This document shows positions 1 to 8,600 of a stretch of 29,574 nucleotides of DNA, one piece after another; position 1 is the first letter of the stretch; every line of letters starts with the position of its first letter. The notes beneath the pieces were generated by a model. That model was given only the letters and a program-made list of their open reading frames with translations. It was not told the origin of the DNA and did no database searches. Source of the stretch: Acidobacteriota bacterium (lineage in GTDB: Bacteria; Acidobacteriota; Terriglobia; UBA7540); NCBI GenBank assembly GCA_003165615.1, contig PLWR01000634.1, positions 3,928 to 33,501 of the forward strand, written 5' to 3'. Made by a program: the position numbers and the translations under genes.

Positions 1-1238
1 TGGCTCATGTTGGCGAGGAATTCCGCCTTGGCCCGGTTTCCCGCTTCCGCTGCCGCCGTGGCTTCCCGCAGTCCCTCCTCCGCTTGCAAGCGTACGGCGA
101 TCTCCCGGTGCAGATCCTGATTGGCCACATACATTTGGAGGAAGACCAAGGCGGTGAAGGTGATGGCGAACAACAGGATGATCAGCAGATGCACTCGCTG
201 CAAGGGTAGAGGGTCGTCGGCGCGGTACAAGGTCCAGATTCCCACCAGCGGAACCATCACCACGCCCATGATCGCCAGTAACCCGGCATACCTTGCCAGC
301 CGCGTGTTGAATGGCATCGGTCGCTGGCGGCCCGGCGGCAACTTCCCCCCTTGGACGGCTGCCAGGATAAACCCGCAAGCCGCGCCAGTGAATCCCAAAT
401 CATAAATGGCGCCCGGGTAATACGCTCCTCCGGAATTGATGGCCGTGTTTACCCATTCGGAGGTCAACGCGTAAAGGCCGGCAGCACCGAAGAGTTGGGC
501 GTAAAGCAGTTTCCAAGGCCGGTCGGAGCGAAGGATCAGGACGCCCGCAAAAACAAGCAGGGCGATGTTTTCCGAAAAATAGAGGAAGTTGTATCGAACC
601 CAGTAGATGTTTGGGTCGGAAAACAAGAACTGGTGGGGAAAGACGAAGTAGGCATAAAGAAAGACCCAGAAGAAAAGCAAGAGGAGAAAGCTGAAGCTGG
701 TCTGGTGCAGCCGCCGGGTTAGGTGCGGACGGGTGGCCAGCGCCGCCATTAACGGCACCGTATGCAGGAACAGGGCAGGATCGCCGATGGATTCATTCGG
801 CACATCCGTATGAAGCCGCAATCGATAGTAAATCCACAGCCACTGGTCAAGAGCCCAGATTCCCAATCCTAAGGCGAGGAGTGTCCAGAAGGAGCGCGAA
901 CCACGGCCTCCCGTGAAGGCGTTGAATGCGGCGGCGCCGGTGGCCGTGAGCATCAGAAGGAAGAGGGTGATGAAGGCATAGGCGGTCAGCCGGTTGCCGG
1001 GCCCCAGGACCGCGCAAGCCGCTGCCTGGGCAACAATGATTGCTACCCCAGCCGCAACCCACCGAAACGCCCCGCCCAGCCCAAGGGCGGCTCCCACTGC
1101 GCTGATGGCCTTGTGGAGGGAATCGGCCAGCCCTCGGGCGGAAGTTACGATGGACCCATCTGCCGGCAAAGGCCCCTGCGCCTCAGAGCCGGCTGCTGGC
1201 GACGGGTCGACCTTGGGCCTGCACTTCGACATATCCAT
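1..1238 (-). CDS. Membrane sensor histidine kinase, N-terminal part (cut by window edge)
   Basis: The reading frame stays open from an ATG at 1238 to base 1, giving 412 full codons plus two bases. The N-terminal ~45 residues are hydrophilic. They are followed by roughly nine or ten hydrophobic segments (about residues 58-372), the last reading LLIILLFAITFTALVFLQMY. A short coiled-coil linker follows and ends in NRAKAEFLANMS, the classic start of a HisKA H-box. The window stops on the first two bases (CA) of the next codon, where the phospho-accepting His is expected, so the catalytic half is outside. It is probably a sensor kinase, possibly hybrid, with a polytopic membrane sensor. I do not recognise the sensor family or ligand. 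The gene is divergent from aldA. No strong Shine-Dalgarno precedes 1238; a second ATG lies at 1232. Confidence 0.8.
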   Translation of the reverse strand, partial: MDMSKCRPKVDPSPAAGSEAQGPLPADGSIVTSARGLADSLHKAISAVGAALGLGGAFRWVAAGVAIIVAQAAACAVLGPGNRLTAYAFITLFLLMLTATGAAAFNAFTGGRGSRSFWTLLALGLGIWALDQWLWIYYRLRLHTDVPNESIGDPALFLHTVPLMAALATRPHLTRRLHQTSFSFLLLLFFWVFLYAYFVFPHQFLFSDPNIYWVRYNFLYFSENIALLVFAGVLILRSDRPWKLLYAQLFGAAGLYALTSEWVNTAINSGGAYYPGAIYDLGFTGAACGFILAAVQGGKLPPGRQRPMPFNTRLARYAGLLAIMGVVMVPLVGIWTLYRADDPLPLQRVHLLIILLFAITFTALVFLQMYVANQDLHREIAVRLQAEEGLREATAAAEAGNRAKAEFLANMS

Positions 1239-1292
1239 TATATCGGCCAACTCTAACAATCTCTTGAGCCTTCACAGGGTGAAGACATAAGT

Positions 1293-1321
1293 TTGACACC
1301 AGGTGGCGGCTCGCGTACGAT
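1293..1321 (+). promoter_or_regulatory. Sigma-70-type promoter for aldA
   Basis: A perfect -35 box TTGACA (1293-1298) is followed, after exactly 17 bases, by TACGAT (1316-1321), which matches four of six consensus -10 positions. Transcription would start near 1328, leaving a leader of about 90 bases before the aldA ATG at 1420. The site lies in the gap between the divergent kinase gene and aldA. Confidence 0.5.
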
Positions 1322-1419
1322 ACTTCCCCAAGTTAAGGGTGAAATCAGAACTCGGGCTGACGCTGTCGCCCGCAAGGGGCCATAAGTGGCCAACAAAACG
1401 TCATAAGGGGGGAATCGCA

Positions 1420-2889
1420 ATGAGTACCACGCAAACATCCGTCCGGCGCTATCAGAATTTTATCGATGGGGAGTTCGTCCAAAGCTCCTCCCAGAGCATG
1501 ATCACGGTGATCAATCCTGCCACCGAAGAAGTGATATCGGAAGTTCCCAATGGTGCCGCCGCCGACATCGACGCGGCCGTCCTGGCTGCGGAGCGGGCGC
1601 AAAAAACCTGGTGTAAGCTGCCGGCCATCAAACGCGCCGGCTATCTCCGCGAGATTGGGCAGGCCATTCGCGAAAACAAGGATGCTCTGGCCCGGATCAT
1701 CGTGGAAGAGCAAGGCAAGATATTGCCCCTGGCGGAGGTTGAGGTCAGCTTTACCGCCGACTACATGGACTACATGGCCGAGTTTGCGCGCCGCTATGAA
1801 GGCGAAGTCATCCAAAGCGATCGCGCTAACGAGAACATTCTGCTGTTCAAAATGCCTATCGGGGTCATTGCCGGCATTCTGCCGTGGAATTTCCCCTTCT
1901 TCCTGATTGCCCGGAAGATGGCGCCCGCGCTGGTGACCGGAAACACCATTGTCTTCAAACCCAGCAGTGAAACGCCCAACAATGCCTTCGAGTTCGCCAA
2001 GCTGGTCTCGAAGTCCAGTTTACCCAAGGGGGTGTTCAACCTGGTCTCCGGCGCCGGGTCGGTGGTGGGCAAAGCCCTTGCCGCTCACCCCAAGGTCGGC
2101 ATGGTAAGCCTCACAGGCAGCGTTGGGGCCGGTGTCGCCATCATGCGGGCGGCGGCGGAGAACGTTACCAAGGTGTCGCTCGAACTGGGCGGCAAAGCTC
2201 CGGCCATCGTGATGCAGGATGCGGACCTTGATTTGGCGGCCAAATCGATCCGCGATTCCCGCATTATCAATACCGGCCAGGTGTGCAACTGCGCCGAGCG
2301 TGTCTACGTGCAGGAATCGGTGGCGGAGAAGTTTACAGACAAAGTGACTGCCGCCATGAAGGCCACCCGCTTCGGGGATTCTCTCCACGAGGATGGCGTA
2401 GACATGGGCCCGCTGGTCAGCAAACAGCAACTTCACGACGTGCAGGCTGCGGTGGAACAAGCTGTGAAGGACGGGGCTAAAGTCGTTCTGGGCGGGGAAA
2501 AGACAGACCCTCCCCGGGGGTTCTATTACCCACCCACCGTGCTCACAAATTGCCGGCAAAATACCGATATCATGCAGAAGGAGATTTTCGGGCCGGTTCT
2601 GCCCATCACCACATTCAAGGACCTCGACGAGGCCATTGAGATGGCGAATGACTGCGAATACGGTCTGACATCTTCCATCTACACGCAGAACCTCGATGTG
2701 GTGATGCGGGCGTGCAACGAGATCAAGTTTGGTGAAACCTACGTTAACCGCGAGAACTTTGAGGCCATGCAGGGCTTCCACGCCGGCTGGCGGAAATCCG
2801 GAATTGGCGGCGCCGACGGCAAGCATGGGGTGGAAGAGTACCTGCAAACCCATGTGGTCTACATCGACTATAACCAGCAGAAGAAGTAA
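1420..2889 (+). CDS. aldA: Lactaldehyde/glycolaldehyde dehydrogenase (AldA), NAD-dependent
   Basis: The 489-residue protein closely follows the whole length of E. coli AldA (479 residues, from memory), including FTADYMDYMAEFARRYEGE and the C-terminal ENFEAMQGFHAGWRKSG block. Aldehyde dehydrogenase landmarks are intact: the oxyanion Asn157 in ILPWNFPFF, the general-base Glu255 in LELGGKAP, and the nucleophile Cys289 in GQVCNCAERV. AldA enzymes are soluble cytosolic enzymes that oxidise L-lactaldehyde to L-lactate (rhamnose and fucose breakdown) and also glycolaldehyde to glycolate. The frame is open further upstream, but ATG 1420 is chosen because it follows a strong Shine-Dalgarno (AAGGGGGGA, 1405-1413) and matches the family N-terminus. 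It opens a rightward cluster with a rhamnosidase and a RhaT symporter, which favours a lactaldehyde role. Confidence 0.93.
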   Translation: MSTTQTSVRRYQNFIDGEFVQSSSQSMITVINPATEEVISEVPNGAAADIDAAVLAAERAQKTWCKLPAIKRAGYLREIGQAIRENKDALARIIVEEQGKILPLAEVEVSFTADYMDYMAEFARRYEGEVIQSDRANENILLFKMPIGVIAGILPWNFPFFLIARKMAPALVTGNTIVFKPSSETPNNAFEFAKLVSKSSLPKGVFNLVSGAGSVVGKALAAHPKVGMVSLTGSVGAGVAIMRAAAENVTKVSLELGGKAPAIVMQDADLDLAAKSIRDSRIINTGQVCNCAERVYVQESVAEKFTDKVTAAMKATRFGDSLHEDGVDMGPLVSKQQLHDVQAAVEQAVKDGAKVVLGGEKTDPPRGFYYPPTVLTNCRQNTDIMQKEIFGPVLPITTFKDLDEAIEMANDCEYGLTSSIYTQNLDVVMRACNEIKFGETYVNRENFEAMQGFHAGWRKSGIGGADGKHGVEEYLQTHVVYIDYNQQKK

Positions 2890-2960
2890 GGTGGCCTAAG
2901 ATCAAATCAACTATCGCGTGCCGGGTGCAGACGCTGGAAGGAAGCTGTGAAAAATAAACA

Positions 2961-3054
2961 ATCTCACGCCGTGACGCCAAGGCGCGAAGACTCGCAAACA
3001 ATAACCACTTCATTGTCTTTTCGCCCTTTGCGACTTGGGGCCTTGGGGTGAGAT
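2961..3054. repeat. Imperfect dispersed-type inverted repeat
   Basis: Two arms (2961-2998 and 3026-3054) share ATCTCAC, GCCAAGGC and GTCGCAAA-type words in inverted order around an AT-rich centre. The element fills the gap between aldA and the first URO-D gene. The arms are too imperfect, and lack a U-tract, for a confident terminator call. The 318-base gap (2890-3207) otherwise holds only the weak promoter candidate just before the next gene. Confidence 0.55.
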
Positions 3055-3150
3055 GCTTTTGCTTGTTTTGGGATTATTTCACAGCTTCAAATAACCGTCT
3101 GCGCCAGCGCGCCTTGCCTGCCCTACTGTACATCTTACACGTTGAAAGAA

Positions 3151-3182
3151 TTGACTGAGCGGTCGTCTGCTGAGAGTACAAT
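3151..3182 (+). promoter_or_regulatory. Weak promoter candidate before the first URO-D gene
   Basis: TTGACT (3151-3156) and TACAAT (3177-3182) are good hexamers but are separated by 20 bases, longer than ideal. If the -10 is real, transcription starts near 3189. That would exclude the upstream start codons at 3142 and 3181 and support ATG 3208. Confidence 0.25.
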
Positions 3183-3207
3183 GTGGGGCTCGGCGGAGGA
3201 TGCCATC

Positions 3208-4389
3208 ATGACCACGCCTTTGTCGCCAACGGAACGCGAAGATTTTCGCCAGCTCTTCGCGAAGCGACTGGCGAAGGTGAAGGCGAAGACTGCTGACGTG
3301 TTCGCGTTCCGAAAGGTTGAGCAGCCGCCCTTCATCGTGAACGCCGCCCCCTACTGGGCCTTTGGACTCGATCCCGAGGCTTTTCCCGATCGTTATTATG
3401 ACGAACCGGCAGTGATGACCCAATTCCAGGAGCGCAACTACTACGAGCAGGTGCGGGAAATCGACGATGACTTTGTTCCTTACCTGATGCCCTGGTTTGG
3501 AACCGCGGTCGTCGCTTCGGCGCTGGGTTGCCAGGTGGATTTCCCGTCCAAGATGGACCCGGCGGTAAACCCGCGCCACTATCCCGTGTTGGGTCCCGAG
3601 GACGTCAAGAAGTTGCAGATTCCCGACTTCGAGAAGGACGGCCTGATGCCGCGCGTCCTCCGGTTTCTCCACTATATGCGCGCCGGCAGTTTCCTTCCCG
3701 TGGGGATTACGGATTTTCAAGGGCCGCTGACCACCGCCAATCAGCTCATGGGCTACGACAAGCTCATCTACCTTATGCAGGATCACCCGACTGCCATGCA
3801 TGAGCTTATGGATAAAGTTACGGAGACACTGATTGGCTGGGTCAAAAGGCAGAAAGAAGTAATCGGCGAACCGCTGACGGAATGCATCTCCGATCAGCAG
3901 GTCTATGTCGGCCGTCACGCCGGGGTTTGGTTCTCGGACGATGACGCGGTTCTGATGTCGCCGGGAACCTACCAGGAGTTTGTGGTCCCTTACAATAGCC
4001 GCATTCTTAAAGCGTTCGGGGGCGGGTGCCTGCACTACTGCGGCAATGCCACCCACCAGGCGGAGAACTTCCTCTCAACCGATGGCCTGCTGGCCATCAA
4101 CAACTACGCGCTGTACGACCTGCGGGCGTTTAGGGAATTGAAATCGCAGTTGGAGGGCCGCATCGTCCTGTTTGCGTGTGATTTCACTCCCGAGGATTAT
4201 GCCGAATACTTCCGCGAATTGCTCGACGGCCTGTCCTTCCGGGGGTTGGTGATCGATTCCCAATTCACCCCGGCGGTGGCGCTGGTTCAGGGGGGGAAAT
4301 ACGTGCAGGCTTGCCGCGACCCGCGGCTGGGCCGCAGGATGGTCTTCGAGCACCTGCGTAATTATTTCGAGAAGCAGAAGGCGGCATAG
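3208..4389 (+). CDS. URO-D superfamily protein (MtaA/CmuA-like) with intact zinc-site residues
   Basis: The 393-residue protein has the URO-D TIM-barrel pattern. This superfamily holds uroporphyrinogen decarboxylase (HemE) and the zinc-dependent methylcobamide methyltransferases MtaA, MtbA and CmuA. The methyltransferase zinc-ligand pattern is visible: His276-x-Cys278 in GGCLHYCGNATHQ and a distal Cys324 in VLFACDFTPEDY. HemE lacks these, so heme synthesis is unlikely. A methyl-transfer or demethylation role is possible, but no corrinoid protein is encoded nearby and the substrate is unknown. The frame extends up to a TTG at 3142, but ATG 3208 has a good ribosome site (CGGAGGA, 3194-3200, spacing 7). 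It sits between aldA and the GH43 gene in the same direction. A divergent paralogue lies at 9150. Confidence 0.8.
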   Translation: MTTPLSPTEREDFRQLFAKRLAKVKAKTADVFAFRKVEQPPFIVNAAPYWAFGLDPEAFPDRYYDEPAVMTQFQERNYYEQVREIDDDFVPYLMPWFGTAVVASALGCQVDFPSKMDPAVNPRHYPVLGPEDVKKLQIPDFEKDGLMPRVLRFLHYMRAGSFLPVGITDFQGPLTTANQLMGYDKLIYLMQDHPTAMHELMDKVTETLIGWVKRQKEVIGEPLTECISDQQVYVGRHAGVWFSDDDAVLMSPGTYQEFVVPYNSRILKAFGGGCLHYCGNATHQAENFLSTDGLLAINNYALYDLRAFRELKSQLEGRIVLFACDFTPEDYAEYFRELLDGLSFRGLVIDSQFTPAVALVQGGKYVQACRDPRLGRRMVFEHLRNYFEKQKAA

Positions 4390-4477
4390 CGATTGGCGCC
4401 GCAAGCAAGCGCGGACCTGTTCTTCAAGCCCGCCCTTGAACTGAATTTAATAGAACAGGCTGGGAGGACGCGAGGTG

Positions 4478-5482
4478 ATGATTCGACGACTGTTCATGAC
4501 CATGCTGGGCTTGAGCCTGACCGCCTTGTATTTACAGGCGCAAACGCCTGACCAGGCCGAGATGTTTCGCCCGGGGGAGGTGATGCTCGATGCGGCTGGC
4601 CAGCCGATCAATGCGCATGGGGCGGGCATGCTTTATTACCACGGGGTGTACTACTGGTTTGGCGGAGTCATGGAAGGCAAAACCGTTAACCAACACGTAC
4701 CTCTTCCAGGCGTTTCCTGCTATTCATCCCGCGACCTCCACCATTGGAAGAGCGAGGGCATCGTTTTGCCGCCGGTCATCAACGATCCCGGGAGCGATCT
4801 GGTTCCACCCCGATTCGTCGAGCGACCCAAGGTGGTTTACAACCCGCGGACGCGGAAATTCGTCATGTGGATGCATGTGGATACTATTGACTACCAGTAC
4901 GCGCGGGCGGGAGTGGCGGTGAGCGATACCCCCACCGGGCACTACCACTACCTGGGCAGTGTTCGCCCCAACGGCTCCATGAGCCGCGACATGACGCTCT
5001 TCCAGGCCCACAATGGCAAGGCGTATCTGATTTTCGCGTCCGAAGATAATCAGACCATGCACATTGCTCAATTGACTGACGACTATTTGAAGCCTGATGG
5101 GGTCATGATCCGTATCTTCGTGGGTCAGTACCGTGAAGCGCCCGCCGCCTTCCAATATCGCGGCCGATACTTCCTCATCAATTCCAAATGCTCGGACTGG
5201 GCGCCGAATGCGGCCCTGTACGCGGTGGCGCCGTCCATGCTGGGTCCCTGGAAGGTAATGGGCAATCCCACCGTGGGTCCCGGCTCCGACAAGACGTTTA
5301 ATTCGCAGAGCACCTACGTTCTTCCGGTTGCGGGCCGGCGCGGCGCGTTTATTTTCATGGCGGACCGCTGGAACCCTGACAATTTGGAAGACTCGCGCTA
5401 CATCTGGCTGCCCATCAGCATCCACGCTGATAAGCTGGAAATTCAGTGGCACGATCAATGGGACCTTTCCATTTTTAAGTAG
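4478..5482 (+). CDS. Secreted GH43-like glycosidase, resembling exo-beta-1,3-galactanase (subfamily 24)
   Basis: The 334-residue precursor has a cleavable signal peptide (cut probably after LYLQA) followed by a five-bladed beta-propeller of the GH43 type. INAHGAGMLYYHGVYYWFG near the N-terminus is characteristic of the exo-beta-1,3-galactanase branch. Candidate catalytic positions are Glu115 (VERPKVVYN), Glu220 (REAPAAF) and Gln277 (FNSQSTYV). As I recall for fungal Gal43A, this Glu/Glu/Gln set is typical of subfamily 24, where Gln replaces the usual catalytic base. It would act outside the inner membrane on galactan such as arabinogalactan side chains. ATG 4478 is preferred over GTG 4475 on spacing from GGGAGGA (4462-4468). 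GH106 follows about 200 bases downstream. Substrate is inferred; another GH43 subfamily is possible. Confidence 0.78.
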   Translation: MIRRLFMTMLGLSLTALYLQAQTPDQAEMFRPGEVMLDAAGQPINAHGAGMLYYHGVYYWFGGVMEGKTVNQHVPLPGVSCYSSRDLHHWKSEGIVLPPVINDPGSDLVPPRFVERPKVVYNPRTRKFVMWMHVDTIDYQYARAGVAVSDTPTGHYHYLGSVRPNGSMSRDMTLFQAHNGKAYLIFASEDNQTMHIAQLTDDYLKPDGVMIRIFVGQYREAPAAFQYRGRYFLINSKCSDWAPNAALYAVAPSMLGPWKVMGNPTVGPGSDKTFNSQSTYVLPVAGRRGAFIFMADRWNPDNLEDSRYIWLPISIHADKLEIQWHDQWDLSIFK

Positions 5483-5510
5483 GGAAGCGGCCGAGTCGCA
5501 CGCCAAATAA

Positions 5511-5646
5511 GATTCACCACAGAGGCACAGAGGTCACGGAGATTAGGCGGAGAAAGAACATCTGTTAACGATCAAGGAGCCGTGATCCCAATCTCGCGCC
5601 AACAGAAGTTCTTTTCTCTGTGATCCCTGTGCCTCTGTGGTGAATC
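5511..5646. repeat. Dispersed inverted repeat, CACAGAGGCACAGAG family
   Basis: The left arm (5511-5541) begins GATTCACCACAGAGGCACAG. The right arm (5613-5646) is its near-perfect complement, ending CTGTGCCTCTGTGGTGAATC. About 70 bases separate them. It occupies the gap between the GH43 and GH106 genes. Its outer flank (TTTCTTC..GGCACTC) recurs at 15839-15862, and a shorter relative is at 27646-27688, so this is a mobile-type or amplified family rather than a gene-specific site. Confidence 0.75.
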
Positions 5647-5684
5647 TTTTCTTCGCGGCACTCTAAGAAGTTGGGAGGCAAAGG

Positions 5685-8600
5685 ATGAGGAAAGCGGCAA
5701 TCGCCGTGGCCATGTTTCTGGCTTTGACTGGAGGCATTCTGGCGGCGGGGGGTGGGCAATCGACCGACGAGATGGCGAGCAGTTTTCTTACGCCGCCGGA
5801 TTCCGCCAAGCCCTGGGCCTACTGGGTATGGCTGAACGGCAACGTCACCAAAGAGGGCATCACCAAAGACCTCGAGGAGATGAAACAGAAAGGGATCAAC
5901 GGTGTCCTGATCTTCCAGGCTGGCGATCGAGGAACTCCCCCGGGCGTGCAGTTTTTGGGCCCGCAGTGGCACGAGATGTTTCAGCACACTTTGCGCGAGT
6001 GCGCCCGCCTGGGCATGTCCATCAGCATGGGCCTTTGCGACGGCTGGAATGCCGGCGGCCCTTGGATTACGCAGGACCAGGCCAATAAGAAGCTGGTCTA
6101 CTCGGAGTTGCAGGTGGACGGGGCGAAGCAGCTTGACCGGCTGCTCCCCCTGCCGCCGGTGGTGGACAACTACTATCACGATGTGGCGGTGCTGGCGATT
6201 CCGGAAAAGCCCACCCGCCCGGTGACTCCGGCAATGGTGACAGCCAGCTCCACCCTCGAAGGATACGTGGGCGAATGGAACTTTTACCCGCAGGACACCG
6301 TGGATGGCGACCCTGGAACCTATTGGTCCTCGGAGAAGAAGGCGCTGAATTCGAGCGACCCCATGTGGCTCGGCTTTGATTACACGGACCCCCTGCCTGC
6401 CAGCGGAATCTATGTGCAGCCGGGTCCTGACAGCGGTCCGCGCGAGTGCGAAGTTCAGTCGTCGGAGGATGGGGAGAAATTCACAACCGTTAGCCGTTTC
6501 ACCCTGGAGAAAAGGCAGGGAAAACGCGTGGATTTTGCCACAGTGCGAAGCCGGCATTTTCGTCTTGTGATGACCTCGGCCTACGGAACGCCCGTGCAGG
6601 TGGCGGAGGCTGTGATGCTGCGCCAGGGGGATGAGCCGATCCTTCGCCACGGGATCAAATGGTGGTGGTTCAAGTCCGGCAACCGCGCCTTCTGGGATTA
6701 TCCGCGCCAGGGTCCGGCGGCGCTGGAAGAGGAGTATCCGCAAGACGGCGCGGTGGATTACCGATTGCAAGAAGTCGTCAATCTCACGTCGTCGCTGGAT
6801 GCGGACGGCCGCCTGACGTGGAACGTACCGCCCGGCCGGTGGACCGTTCTGCGTTTCGGGTACACGCTGGAGGGCCAACATATTCGTGCCTCATCGCGCG
6901 ACACTTATCGCGGCTACGAGGCCGACATGCTGGACCGGGCCGGAATCGAAAGCCACATTGAACACGCCGCGACGCCCGTCCTCGCCGATGTGGCGGCCAC
7001 CCATACGCACGTGCTCAAGTATCTGCACATTGATAGCTATGAACTGGGTGCCAATCTCCGCGGCCAGCAGCCCCAGTGGTCGCGCGCCTTTGCCGAGGAG
7101 TTCCAAAAGCACCGGGGTTACGACCTGACTCCCTACCTTCCCACCCTGGCCCGGCGCATCGCGGAGAGCCGCGACGTGACGGATCGCTTCCTCTTTGACA
7201 TCCGCTGGACCATCGGCGACCTGATGGCGGAACAGTTCTGGATTCCCTTTGGCGAACTCGCGCACCAGCGCGGCCTGAAAATCGAAAGTGAAACGGGTTA
7301 CGGCAGTTATCCCTATCCGCATATCGATAGCTTGCGGTGCGCGGGCAACAATGATCTGCCCATGGGGGAATTCTGGTTCGGTACCGATATCATGTCCCAG
7401 TTCGACCCTTGGGGAAACGTCATTCGCACCGAGGCGAGCGCCGCCCACATTTATGGCCGCCCCGTAGTGCAGGCGGAATCCTTTACGTCGTGGCTGCACT
7501 GGCAGGAATATCCGGAATCGCTGAAACCCGTCGGCGATGAAGCTTTTCTCAACGGACTTAACCGCATGGCCTTCCACCAGTACACCGCACAGCCCATGCT
7601 CGATATGAAACCCGGCTGGCAATACGGAGCCGGAACGCACTTCGACCGCAATATTACTTGGTGGGAGGAGGCACGCGGTTTCTTCGACTACCTTGCGCGC
7701 TGCCAGTATTTGCTGCAAATGGGGCGGTTCCAGGCCGATGCGCTTTACTTCTACGGTGAGGGCGTCAGCAAGTTCGTGCCTTCCCCCGAGTACCTGCGCC
7801 CTGCGCTGCCTACAGGTTACAACTTCGACGCCGTCAATGCCGACCTGGTTCTGCACGGCCTGGCGATTGACCATGGGCGGTGGACCCTGCCCTCGGGGAT
7901 GAGCTATCGCGTGCTGGCGCTGCCGGAAGATGGCGTGATGTCAGCGGCCGTGCTGCGCCGGATTCGTGAGTTGGTGGAGCAGGGCGGAATTGTGGCGGGG
8001 CGCAAACCCCAGCGTACCCCCGGACTTGAAGATTATCCCCATGCCGATGCCGAGGTGAGAGCACTCGCGGATGAGATGTGGGGCAATGTCAATGGGGTGA
8101 AGGTGGAGTCAAGGAGTCTGGGGAAGGGGCGAATCTATTCCGTCGCATCTCTGGGCGATGTCTTTACCGAGCAGAACATACCTCCCGACTTTGCCTACCC
8201 GACCGGCGAGCGCGGGCCGCAACTTGGCTTCATCCATAGAAGCACAGATGACTCCGAGGTGTACTTCATCTCCAACCGCACAGACCGCGATGAGCAAGCG
8301 GAATGCACCTTTCGCGTGGTGGGGAAGCGGCCGGAGTTGTGGGACCCCGTTACCGGCGAATCGCGGCCCGCAGTGGCCTTCAGGCAAGCCAACGGGTTGA
8401 CCACCATACCCCTGGAATTTGTGCCCGATGGTTCCATGTTCGTTATCTTCCGGCGCCCCATTAGCGCGGATGGGCAAGGGGAAGCGAAGAGCAATTTTCC
8501 CGTTTACTCCCAGGGGGAGCAAATTCATGGTCCATGGACTGTGAGCTTTGATCCCAAGTGGGGCGGGCCTGCGACCGCTGACTTTGAAAAACTGCAAAGC

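Noticed and set aside
1303..1419. 39-residue N-terminal extension of AldA
   Set aside because: The extension overlaps the promoter candidate, has no ribosome site, and does not resemble the family; ATG 1420 has both a strong ribosome site and the family-type N-terminus.
5565..6881. Long minus-strand reading frame of 438 codons opposite the GH106 gene
   Set aside because: It is antisense to a clearly recognisable GH106 coding sequence and its translation is His/Arg-rich with no family resemblance, which is typical of a high-GC shadow frame. The same holds for the minus-strand frames at 3079-4056, 6891-7874 and 8109-8696.
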